A DNA stretch of 41,249 nt from Acidobacteriota bacterium (lineage in GTDB: Bacteria; Acidobacteriota; Terriglobia; Bryobacterales; Bryobacteraceae): the NCBI GenBank assembly GCA_025352795.1, contig JANXSF010000131.1, forward strand, positions 1-41,249. Direction: 5' to 3'. Position numbers and translations under genes: made by a program. The notes under the pieces are model-generated. The model ran no database searches. It was not told the origin of the DNA and saw only the letters and a list, made by a program, of their open reading frames with translations. The stretch's first letter is position 1. Each line of letters starts with the position of its first letter. Below, piece by piece: positions 16,556 through 25,184 of the stretch.

Positions 16556-17607
16556 TGAGATTCCTTTTGGTTCTTATTTTGCATGCCGTTTTTTTTCAAA
16601 ATATAAAATGAATATCGAAGTTGCCAATGCGTCGTTTCGCCCGGCGCCACACGTAAAGTAACGTAAGGCTCGGGTCCCACAACCCGGGGGCGGCTCCAAA
16701 AAATCAGCCGTGCCAACGGTAAGTCCGAAGTAATGCGAACGCCACTGCCCGTTATCTGGTTTTCTATGGAAATATCGTAGTCGCGCGCTTCTGCACTATA
16801 CCCGTCAAGCAGCTCGTAAATTCTCTGCTGCCCGGCAAGCGATTTTACGAAATGGATCTCTTTCCCTCGAATCTGGACCGCCTCATTCACAGTTTGTTGT
16901 GGCCGTGGTTCGAACGGGAACCGGGCCACAATTCCAGGGCCGCTAGTTTGACCGTCCATGACAAAGAAATTGTGATTGAATTGTGTGGTGTCGATAATTT
17001 TGCGGCTAACGTTGGTCAAGCTGTAGGAAATCAGCATTTCAGGCTTGTCTTTGTTCAGCGTGATCCGTTTCCGGTAAATATAGCCAAACTCGCCGTCATC
17101 TGGCAGCTGCTGCGTGAATTCAATCCAAGTGGACTTTTTGACAATCGTCCACTTACCTGGATTGATGATTGGATAGGTGAACGTTCCTTTGTAATCGGAG
17201 TCATCTGGTTTGCGCAGGCGTCCTACCCCAATGCGGACGAAGCTCCCACCTGCCTTAGCGGCTGTGTAGCCCAGACCTCCGCCTTCGGTGTCGAACACAT
17301 TCACTGGTCCAGTGATGGCATCGTGAGTTAAGGGATTGTAATTGTCGAACCATTGCCCGAAGTATTCATGCCCACGAAATTTCAGGCTGTTGATAACTCC
17401 CGACCAGTCAAATCGGGTGCCCCGATAGTATCCATTCATGATGTCAGGGAGGTAAATTCCTAGCGTGATTTCACCCCCATGGATTTCTGTGTGTGGAGCG
17501 GCCTTTTGAGCAACTGCAAAGTCCAGCATGGTGCAGCCGAATAAAATACACACCAATCCCGGTGAGTGTAGCGAATTCACAGCTTCAGGTATAGCATCGG
17601 ACTCCAT
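16552..17607 (-). CDS. secreted aldose-1-epimerase-like protein
   Basis: About 351 residues with a beta-sandwich layout of the galactose mutarotase-like superfamily. The N-terminal signal-like segment is GLVCILFGCTMLDFAVAQ; a GTG at 17580 (residue 10) would give a shorter, more normal leader, but neither start has a clear ribosome binding site. The segments around ISYSLTNVSRKIIDTTQFNHNFF and IFWSRPRVVGPEPYVTLRVAPGETTHWQLRY resemble the conserved strands that carry the sugar-binding and acid/base residues of mutarotases. It is first in the leftward operon and overlaps the PQQ dehydrogenase by four bases. A role in presenting the right sugar anomer to that enzyme is plausible but inferred. Confidence 0.7.
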   Translation of the reverse strand: MESDAIPEAVNSLHSPGLVCILFGCTMLDFAVAQKAAPHTEIHGGEITLGIYLPDIMNGYYRGTRFDWSGVINSLKFRGHEYFGQWFDNYNPLTHDAITGPVNVFDTEGGGLGYTAAKAGGSFVRIGVGRLRKPDDSDYKGTFTYPIINPGKWTIVKKSTWIEFTQQLPDDGEFGYIYRKRITLNKDKPEMLISYSLTNVSRKIIDTTQFNHNFFVMDGQTSGPGIVARFPFEPRPQQTVNEAVQIRGKEIHFVKSLAGQQRIYELLDGYSAEARDYDISIENQITGSGVRITSDLPLARLIFWSRPRVVGPEPYVTLRVAPGETTHWQLRYSFYILKKNGMQNKNQKESQ

Positions 17608-17716
17608 GCTTTGGACTCATTTGTCGCTGGATTGTACCTCCCCGGCTAAACGGTTGAGAAATCATCAAAGATTAGCAAGTGTTGCTTGTCAAAAGACTCA
17701 ACAATCTACCTCCAAC

Positions 17717-17727
17717 TGGTATATAAT
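17717..17727 (+). promoter_or_regulatory. candidate extended -10 promoter for the CadC/TolB-like regulator
   Basis: TGG followed by TATATAAT at 17717-17727 is an extended -10-like element about 25 bases ahead of the regulator ATG. No good -35 hexamer sits at the usual spacing; TTGTCA occurs too far upstream (17686-17691). The region is the divergent 145-base gap shared with the leftward oxidation operon. Confidence 0.35.
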
Positions 17728-17752
17728 TTCTCGCATCAGGTGAGAATGGAAC

Positions 17753-20011
17753 ATGTTGCCTCAGATCAGATACAATGGACTGCGATTTGGAGTGTTTGAA
17801 GCGAATCTGGAATTGCATGAGCTAAGGAAGAATGGCCTTCGTATCAAGTTAACCGGGCAATCGTTTCAAGCATTGATCATGCTTCTGGAGCGGCATGGAG
17901 AAGTAGTAACCAGAGACGAACTCCGGACTGCGCTTTGGCCAGACGAACCCTGGGGTGATCATGACCAGCGCGTAAACAAAATCATCAACAAGATTCGCGA
18001 AGCTCTTTGCGATTCCGCCGAAGTGCCGCGTTACCTTACAACCATTCCGCGCGTTGGATATCGCTTTCTTATCCCGGTGGAAATTGTCGGCGCTAAAGCC
18101 GAAGCCGATGAAGCACCAGCCTTGCAACGCCTGAAATTGGAGCACCAGCAATTCTACTTTTCAACAGCGGAGGCTCTTGCCGCTCAGCCTCCGACGTCGA
18201 CAGTAGAAACTTTCCCTTCCTCAGTTGCGCCCGAAGTTCCAACTGCTTCCAGATCGCAGTGGAAATGGCAATGGTCCGTTATGGCACTTGCGCTTTGCGC
18301 GGCAATTGGCATTGGCGGATTTCGCACTGCGGGAAAGCAGTTCACCAATTGGAGAATTTCTGAACCCACACCACTCACTACTTATGTAGGGACGGAACGG
18401 CAACCCTCATTTTCCCCCGACGGTGCTCAGGTGACCTTTGCGTGGGATAACGACAATCGCAGCAATTTTCATATCTATACAACAGGGGCCGGTGGTGGAG
18501 CTGCACGTCAAATTACCGATGGCGCACACAGCGACTCCAATCCGGTTTGGTCCCCAACAGGCAATCAGATCGCTTTTCTTAGGGAATTGACCGAAGGTCA
18601 GGCGGAAGTATGGATCGTGGGATCCGATGGCAACGGGGCCAATAAGATTGTTCAGATAGACAGGCCCAGTGGTGATCACTTGCTCTCCTGGACCAATAGT
18701 CCAGATTGGTTAGTGGTTTCCGCAAGGCCCAGCAAAGGCCAATCCGCGTCGCTCTTCCTTATGAATACCAAGACCAAGATGATGCGTCAGTTGACCTTCA
18801 GCTCTGGCATTTATGCTGGTGATCTTAGCCCCGCCGTTTCCCGCGATGGCAGCAAGCTGGCTTTTACCAGGTCCACCAGCCCTTCCTGGCGCGATATTTT
18901 TGTTCTGAATCTTGCTGGCAATCTGGCCATACAAGGCACCCCGGTCCGTCAAACAGATCTGCGTCGCATTATCGACAGCGTGGCCTGGACGCCCGACAAC
19001 CGGAATCTGGTTTTCGACGCCGCGACTACAGTTTCCGGAGCACGCCACCTCTTCCTGGTTGACGGAACATCAACCGCTTTGAATCGCAATTTTGCTGAGA
19101 CGGGAATTGAAGGCGATCACCCGGCCATTGCCTGGAAAGGCACCAAGCTCGCCTATGTCCGGAAAAATATTGAACAAAGCAGCATTTGGCGCCTAGAATT
19201 ACGTAACGATAACGAGACGCCAAAACGCTTCCGCATGGTTTCTTCTACTCGGCGCGACTTCACCGCCGATATGTCTCCCGACGGCAAGCGCCTCGTATTC
19301 AGCTCCGTCCGTTCTGGTCCCAGCGAAATCTGGATTTCCGACTCTGATGGTTCAAACCTGAAACGCATTACTTCATTGGGCGGAAGCACTCCGCGCTGGT
19401 CGCCTGACGGCCGCCGTATCGTTTTTGAATCCAGTACTCGCGGGCAGCCCGATATTTATGTGTTTACCCTGGCCGACAGCAAAATTCAACTCTTAACCGC
19501 TGAAGGCGCCGCCAATCTTCGCCCCAGTTGGTCGCGCAACGGCAAATTCATCTATTTCGGCTCCAATCGCAGTGGCAAATCACAAATTTGGAAAGTGCCA
19601 AGCGACGGTGGTGACGCCATTCAAATCACTCGCCAGGGTGGCATCTATGCCGTGGAAACCCTTGATGGCAGGTCGATCTACTACACCTCTTCCGATCAGC
19701 CCGCTGTGATTCGCACCGCGTCGGCCAATGGTGGTGAGGAGACCGAAGTGATCCGAGGCGTAACTGGGTACTCTACAATCGCCATGGCTAAAGATGGTTT
19801 TTACTACCTTCCCAGCCTCACTCCGACGGGAGCGCAACTCGATTTCTACACCTTTGCTACCCGCAAATCGCGGCCTTTGGCAACCATTGACAAGCCGATT
19901 CACCGCTTCCTCTCCAGCCCTCCCGACGGTCGCTTTGTTCTCTATACGCAGGTTGACCAGCGCGACAGTGACCTCATGTTGATCGATCCATTCCAACTTC
20001 CAACTCCCTAA
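17753..20011 (+). CDS. membrane-anchored winged-helix regulator with TolB-like propeller
   Basis: A 752-residue one-component regulator. Residues 1-105 are an OmpR/CadC-type winged helix (LELHELRKNGLRIKLTGQSF, TRDELRTALWPDEP, QRVNKIINKIREALCD, TTIPRVGYRFLIPVE). A Pro/Ser-rich linker leads to one membrane segment (WSVMALALCAAIGIGGF, near 172-190). The rest is a periplasmic PD40/TolB-like beta-propeller with repeated blades (PSFSPDGAQVTFAW, PVWSPTGNQIAFLR, ADMSPDGKRLVFSS, PRWSPDGRRIVFES, PSWSRNGKFIYFGS). There is no phosphoreceiver domain, so sensing is probably by the propeller and is passed across the membrane to the DNA-binding domain. It is divergent from the oxidation operon and directly precedes a receptor gene; both are likely targets. 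Confidence 0.93.
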   Translation: MLPQIRYNGLRFGVFEANLELHELRKNGLRIKLTGQSFQALIMLLERHGEVVTRDELRTALWPDEPWGDHDQRVNKIINKIREALCDSAEVPRYLTTIPRVGYRFLIPVEIVGAKAEADEAPALQRLKLEHQQFYFSTAEALAAQPPTSTVETFPSSVAPEVPTASRSQWKWQWSVMALALCAAIGIGGFRTAGKQFTNWRISEPTPLTTYVGTERQPSFSPDGAQVTFAWDNDNRSNFHIYTTGAGGGAARQITDGAHSDSNPVWSPTGNQIAFLRELTEGQAEVWIVGSDGNGANKIVQIDRPSGDHLLSWTNSPDWLVVSARPSKGQSASLFLMNTKTKMMRQLTFSSGIYAGDLSPAVSRDGSKLAFTRSTSPSWRDIFVLNLAGNLAIQGTPVRQTDLRRIIDSVAWTPDNRNLVFDAATTVSGARHLFLVDGTSTALNRNFAETGIEGDHPAIAWKGTKLAYVRKNIEQSSIWRLELRNDNETPKRFRMVSSTRRDFTADMSPDGKRLVFSSVRSGPSEIWISDSDGSNLKRITSLGGSTPRWSPDGRRIVFESSTRGQPDIYVFTLADSKIQLLTAEGAANLRPSWSRNGKFIYFGSNRSGKSQIWKVPSDGGDAIQITRQGGIYAVETLDGRSIYYTSSDQPAVIRTASANGGEETEVIRGVTGYSTIAMAKDGFYYLPSLTPTGAQLDFYTFATRKSRPLATIDKPIHRFLSSPPDGRFVLYTQVDQRDSDLMLIDPFQLPTP

Positions 20012-20167
20012 TCTGTGAGCTATTCATTTCTAATGGCTCAACAAAATCAAGCGTTTAGCGGGGGATGAACAAGACACAAAGAATCTAGCTTTGTTATTCA
20101 AGCCGAGACATATACTCGCTCCACGAGTGCTGCGCATGAAGTGCAGTGTTATAGCTCACGGAGAACC

Positions 20168-23100
20168 ATGAAGTTCAAACAACCACTGGCCATATGTTCC
20201 TTACTTTTTGTAGTCAGCCTAGACGCTGAAGCGCAGGTACTTTACGGATCGATCGTCGGCAACACCATGGATGCGAGTAATGCCCCGGTTCCCGGTGCAT
20301 TGGTCACCATCACTAACTCCGAAACATCCCAATCCCGCGAGACCAGAACCAATGAAGCCGGCGGTTACAGTTTCCCCACCGTTCCTAGCGGCCGCTACGA
20401 TTTGAAAATCGTAAAGGACGGCTTTTCCACCAGCAGCCAAACCGGCATCATTGTCACTATTAACAACATTACTCGTGTCGACCTGTCACTTAGAATTGGC
20501 ACGGTAATGGAATCGGTGGTTGTAACCTCGCAAGCAGCAGCGTTGCAAACAGACAGGTCTGAAGTGCGGTCAGAAGTTACCAGTAAGTTGCTGGAAAATC
20601 TCCCTACGCCTCCCGGACGCAATTATCAGCAGGTGCTGCGCACATTACCTGGTTTCACTCCGCCAAGCAATGCCCATTCGGTACCTTCCAATCCTTCGCG
20701 AGCGGTAACTTACAACGTGAATGGTAGCAGCCGCAGTTCCAACAACACCCGCATTGATGGTGCCAGTTCCACCAATATCCAACTACCTTGGGTGACCGGT
20801 TATGTCCCCGGGCTTGAGTCCATTGAAACAGTGAACGTGGTTACCAACAGCTTCGATGCGGAACAGGGCTTGGCCGGCGGCGCCGCCATCAACGTCCAAA
20901 CCAAAAGCGGAACCAACGCCCTGCACGGATCGCTGTTTGAATATCACACCAACCAGAACATAAAGGCAAAGCCATTCTTCCTTCCTGTAGGACAAAGCAA
21001 TCCCAAGCTGGTATACAACCAGTTTGGCGGCAGCGTGGGTGGCCCCATCATCAAAGACAAGCTATTCTACTTCGTCGCCTACGAAGGGACTTTCGATCGA
21101 GAGAACGCCTCGCGCTTTAACACTGTTCCCTCGGCCGCCATCCGCCGCGGTGACATGTCCGCCTCTGCCCGCTCCATTTACGATCCCTCAACTGGCGATA
21201 TCATGGGAGCCAACAGGACCATTTTCCCGGGCAGCATTATTCCTGCTTCGCGTATCAGCCCTATCATCAACAAAATTGTTGCTTTAACCCCCCAACCCAA
21301 CCTTCCCGTCGTACTTACCAATAATTACTATGCCACTGGCCCGTTCGCCTTCGATCGCCGCACGCTGGATACCAAGGTGAATTACAACATCACACCAAAG
21401 CTCTCCATTTTTGGACGTCTCGGCGTTTTGCACTACACTGATTTCGACCCTCAAGTTTTTGGCGATGCACTGGGCGGCCCGCCAATTTCGGCATTGGGCG
21501 GGAACCCTGGTAATGGCACAGGAAACACATATAGCCTCACGGCGGCAGCAACCTATGTGGTGAAGCCCACATTGGTTGTCGATGCCTATTTTGGTTGGAC
21601 ACAAGCTCAGACTAAATCCGAACAGGCCCGCCTTGATGAGAAGATCGGCTTGGATATTCTGGGCATTCCCGGCACCAATGGAGCCGGCAAGCTGAAAGGT
21701 GGCTGGCCGAGATTCCAAATCGACAACTACACAACTATCGGCATTAACGAAGACTTCATGCCGTACTATAAGCGCGATCCTCAGTTCCAATATGTAGCCA
21801 ACTTCAATTGGACAAAACGCACGCACAACATTCGCTTTGGCATGGATTTTTATCGCCAGCAAATGAATCAGACGCAAGAACAGTTTGTAGCCGGTGCATT
21901 CGCCGGCGGCCAGGGTGGGTTCTCCTTCACTGGCGGTCCAACCACCATTCGCGGTGGAGCCAGTTCCAACCAGTTCAACAGCTACGCGTCCTTCCTGTTG
22001 GGCCTGCCTGCAACGCTAGGTAAACAGGATCTGGTGCCCGACGAATACACCATCCGTGCTTCTCTCTATAGCGCCTACATTCAGGACCGTTGGAACATCA
22101 GTCCAAAGTTGAGCTTTTCTTATGGAATAAGGTGGGAATATTTCCCCATCGCCACTCGCGCTGATCGCGGGTTGGAACGGTACGATTTCGCCACCAACAA
22201 GCAGTTAGTTTGTGGCATTGGCACCGTTCCTAAAGACTGCGGCATTCATGTCAGTAAGGCGATGATGGCGCCTAGAGTCGGCATCGCCTACAGGGCAACA
22301 GAAACGTTGGTGTTTCGTGCTGGTTATGGGCTCACCAACGACCCCTATGTGGTTTCTGAACCCATGCGTGCCAACTATCCAGTACTGATCCCGCTCAACG
22401 TGGAAGGGCCTAACGCCTTCCAGCCAGCCGGGAAGATTGCAGACGGCATTCCAACTATCGTCCATCCCGCGCTTGGCAATGGTGTCATCGATATTCCAGG
22501 CAACATCGCCCTGGCCACAGCCTCCACCGATATTCGCCGCGGCTACGTCCAATCCTGGAACGCGACGGTGCAAAAGCAATTCAAACACAACGTAACGGCA
22601 CAGGTCGGCTATGTGGCTACACGTCAGGTACGCCAGTTCGGATTTATTGACCGTAATGCTGGCCAGATCGTTGGCGGCGGCCAAGCGGGGCGCCCTCTGT
22701 TTGCAAAGTTTGGCCGCACCGCCGCAACCACCGAAGTATTCACGCCAGTGGGCACGGGCCAATACAACGGCATGCAGAGCAGCATTGGGCGACGCTTTTC
22801 GCAAGGACTCCAACTGGGTATGAATTACACCTACTCCAAGGCAATTGGCGTAACCGACAACAGCGAAAATAATCCGCGCGTACAGGCTATCGCCTACTAC
22901 TCGCTCAATCGCGCGCGGTTGAATTATGATCGTACTCACAATATTCAAGTCACCAATATTTGGGAATTGCCATTCGGAAGGGGCAAACGCTTTGCACAAG
23001 GCAGGGCGGCGTCCATGATATTTGGCGGTTGGCAACTGAACAACATTCTCAGCTTTATGAGTGGTACACCATTCTCAGTGTCCGCAAGCGGCACGTCGTT

Positions 23101-23524
23101 GGATCTTCCCGGAAGCACGCAACGGGCAGATCAGATTAAGGCTAATGTAGCGATTGGCGGTGGCACTGGTCCTGGCCAATCTTATTTCGATCCGACAGCT
23201 TTTGCACCGATCACAACAGCACGCTTCGGCAACGCGGGTTTCAACTCCTTGCGCGGGCCGGGTGTTGGAAACTGGGACGTCGGCTTGTTTCGTGAATTCA
23301 CTATCCACGAGCGGTTTCGCATGCAGTTCCGTGCTGAAGCCTTTAACGCCACAAACACGCCGCACTTCTCCAATCCGGGTGCCAACGTTTCCAACCTGAC
23401 TTTAAACCCTGATGGCACGGTAAGAACGCTTGGCGGATTTTCAGAAATCACCAGCACCTCCAGCATCGGCCGTGAAGGCATTGACGAACGTCAGTTCCGC
23501 GTTGGTCTCCGAGTTACCTGGTAA
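20168..23524 (+). CDS. TonB-dependent receptor with carboxypeptidase-regulatory-like domain
   Basis: A receptor of about 1118 residues. The ATG at 20168 is chosen over an upstream ATG (20141) because it gives a proper signal peptide (MKFKQPLAICSLLFVVSLDA ending at EAQ) and CGGAGAA lies just before it. It has a CarboxypepD_reg-like domain (GSIVGNTMDASNAPVPGALV, then YSFPTVPSGRYDLKI), a plug-like region (VTSKLLENLPTPPGRNYQQV) and a beta-barrel ending in VGLRVTW. It lies 156 bases after the regulator gene, so it may share its transcript or be its target. Its 3' end overlaps the stop of the convergent CRTAC1 gene by 11 bases. Confidence 0.92.
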   Translation: MKFKQPLAICSLLFVVSLDAEAQVLYGSIVGNTMDASNAPVPGALVTITNSETSQSRETRTNEAGGYSFPTVPSGRYDLKIVKDGFSTSSQTGIIVTINNITRVDLSLRIGTVMESVVVTSQAAALQTDRSEVRSEVTSKLLENLPTPPGRNYQQVLRTLPGFTPPSNAHSVPSNPSRAVTYNVNGSSRSSNNTRIDGASSTNIQLPWVTGYVPGLESIETVNVVTNSFDAEQGLAGGAAINVQTKSGTNALHGSLFEYHTNQNIKAKPFFLPVGQSNPKLVYNQFGGSVGGPIIKDKLFYFVAYEGTFDRENASRFNTVPSAAIRRGDMSASARSIYDPSTGDIMGANRTIFPGSIIPASRISPIINKIVALTPQPNLPVVLTNNYYATGPFAFDRRTLDTKVNYNITPKLSIFGRLGVLHYTDFDPQVFGDALGGPPISALGGNPGNGTGNTYSLTAAATYVVKPTLVVDAYFGWTQAQTKSEQARLDEKIGLDILGIPGTNGAGKLKGGWPRFQIDNYTTIGINEDFMPYYKRDPQFQYVANFNWTKRTHNIRFGMDFYRQQMNQTQEQFVAGAFAGGQGGFSFTGGPTTIRGGASSNQFNSYASFLLGLPATLGKQDLVPDEYTIRASLYSAYIQDRWNISPKLSFSYGIRWEYFPIATRADRGLERYDFATNKQLVCGIGTVPKDCGIHVSKAMMAPRVGIAYRATETLVFRAGYGLTNDPYVVSEPMRANYPVLIPLNVEGPNAFQPAGKIADGIPTIVHPALGNGVIDIPGNIALATASTDIRRGYVQSWNATVQKQFKHNVTAQVGYVATRQVRQFGFIDRNAGQIVGGGQAGRPLFAKFGRTAATTEVFTPVGTGQYNGMQSSIGRRFSQGLQLGMNYTYSKAIGVTDNSENNPRVQAIAYYSLNRARLNYDRTHNIQVTNIWELPFGRGKRFAQGRAASMIFGGWQLNNILSFMSGTPFSVSASGTSLDLPGSTQRADQIKANVAIGGGTGPGQSYFDPTAFAPITTARFGNAGFNSLRGPGVGNWDVGLFREFTIHERFRMQFRAEAFNATNTPHFSNPGANVSNLTLNPDGTVRTLGGFSEITSTSSIGREGIDERQFRVGLRVTW

Positions 23525-25184
23525 GCTTACCGGTTGTCTTTCGAATCTGGACGATCTGATCGGGCTTAATGGCAGCAAACGATTCTTTGCTGCCATCGGT
23601 CCAGTGAACAATTAACTCCTCCACTTCCGGTTGGCTTCCTAACCCAAAATGCACTCGCGAATCGTGGGCGCTCAGGTAACTGGAATCAGTGCTAACGCGC
23701 CGCCAAATACTGGCCACACCCTTACGTCGCAACTCCACCTTGGCACCGACTCCAAAACGGTTCAGTGGTCCGCCATCCAATTGGACATGCAACCAGTGCA
23801 TTGATGCGGCAGACCGGTTCAACAGTAGCCGCACCGGTCCTTCATTATTAGCAACTACAATGTCTATTCTGCCGTCGTTGTCGATATCTCCAAACGCCGC
23901 CCCGCGTGCGACTCCGGCCACTTGAAATGCGTTACCCGCTGCGGCGCTCACCTCACGCAAAGTGCCACCAACGTTTTGAAATAGTTGGTTGGTTTGCTCA
24001 AAGGGCCGTGGTTTGCCCCGCTGCGTCTCCATTCGCGTTACCGCTCCATTGGCGATGAAAAGATCAAGCTTTCCGTCATTGTCAAAGTCGAACCACTTCG
24101 CGCCAAAGCCCGTAAATCTGGAAGTAAGCTGCGCCAGGCCCGACTTCAACGAAGTGTCATCAAAGTCTCCCAGGCCGTTGCCCCGGAATAAAGTTGCGCC
24201 TTCGCGGGTAAGGTTGGTCACTAGAATGTCGTCGTGCCCGTCGCCATCAAAATCTCCCGCAGTAACTCCCATGCCTGCGCGTGCAACTCCATCGGACGCG
24301 TATGCCGCGCCGGACCGCAAAGCCTCCTCGCGAAAGGTTCCGTCCTTTTGATTCAGCCAGAGTAAATTGGCGGCAGTGTCGTTGGCCACATATAGGTCGT
24401 CCCACCCGTCCCCGTTGAAATCACCGGTCACAACTCCAAGCCCGGGTCCGTAGGCGCTGGAAATTCCACTCTTCTCCGTCACGTCAGTGAAAACACCGCC
24501 GCCCTGGTTGTGAAACAATCGCGCCGGTACTGAATGATAGGCCTTCGGAGTACAGTAGTCGCGTTCGCCTGTGGTGGAAAAGCATGGCTTGTTCCCCTCC
24601 ACGGTGAAATCCACATAGTTCAAAACGAACAGATCCAGCAGACCATCCTTGTCATAATCCACAAAGGCGGCACTCGTACTCCAACGTGGATCGTTCACGC
24701 CTGCCTGCTTGGTCACATCGGTAAACGTGCCGTTGCCGTTGTTGTGAAACAGCACATTTGGGCCGAAGTTGGTTACGTAAATATCCGCAAAGCCATCGTT
24801 GTCATAATCGCCCACGGCCACACCCATGCCATCGCCCACAAAGCCAACGCCCGCCTGTTCGGTCACATCCACAAAAGACAGTTTTCCGGTTTCTTTCAGT
24901 TGATTGCGAAACAGCCGGTTGCCTGAGCCCACCTTCCCGTCAAACGATTTGCCCTGGATCAGATAAATGTCCAGGTCCCCGTCGTTGTCGTAGTCGATCA
25001 ACGCCACGCCCGGCCCCATAATTTCGGGCAGAAAGTATTCTCCAGTAGCGCCAGTTACATGCGTGAAGTTAAGTCCGGCTGCCGCAGCCGAATCCTCGAA
25101 TAAGATCGGTGCCTGAGTTACCTTTACGCAACTGGTCAATAGAAGGAAGGGAAGTGCTGCCATCATCAATTTCAGAACGGTCAT
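23514..25184 (-). CDS. CRTAC1-type FG-GAP/ASPIC-UnbV lipoprotein
   Basis: A 556-residue protein with a lipoprotein signal (LPFLLLTSC; lipidated Cys near 19). Seven calcium-type DxDxDG motifs are visible along the propeller (DYDNDGDLD, DYDNDGFAD, DYDKDGLLD, DFNGDGWDD, DFDGDGHDD, DFDNDGKLD, DIDNDGRID), each in an FG-GAP/VCBS repeat. The C-terminal ~110 residues are the ASPIC/UnbV domain (WLHVQLDGGPLNRFGVGAKV, YLSAHDSRVHFGLG, VHWTDGSKE). Function is not defined for the family; binding of extracellular ligands or protein partners is likely. It overlaps the upstream TPR gene by four bases (ATGA), so the two are translationally coupled. Confidence 0.93.
   Translation of the reverse strand: MTVLKLMMAALPFLLLTSCVKVTQAPILFEDSAAAAGLNFTHVTGATGEYFLPEIMGPGVALIDYDNDGDLDIYLIQGKSFDGKVGSGNRLFRNQLKETGKLSFVDVTEQAGVGFVGDGMGVAVGDYDNDGFADIYVTNFGPNVLFHNNGNGTFTDVTKQAGVNDPRWSTSAAFVDYDKDGLLDLFVLNYVDFTVEGNKPCFSTTGERDYCTPKAYHSVPARLFHNQGGGVFTDVTEKSGISSAYGPGLGVVTGDFNGDGWDDLYVANDTAANLLWLNQKDGTFREEALRSGAAYASDGVARAGMGVTAGDFDGDGHDDILVTNLTREGATLFRGNGLGDFDDTSLKSGLAQLTSRFTGFGAKWFDFDNDGKLDLFIANGAVTRMETQRGKPRPFEQTNQLFQNVGGTLREVSAAAGNAFQVAGVARGAAFGDIDNDGRIDIVVANNEGPVRLLLNRSAASMHWLHVQLDGGPLNRFGVGAKVELRRKGVASIWRRVSTDSSYLSAHDSRVHFGLGSQPEVEELIVHWTDGSKESFAAIKPDQIVQIRKTTGKLTR

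Noticed and set aside
22205-23035. 276-codon minus-strand open frame inside the second receptor
   Set aside because: Antisense to a clear receptor barrel, without family features.
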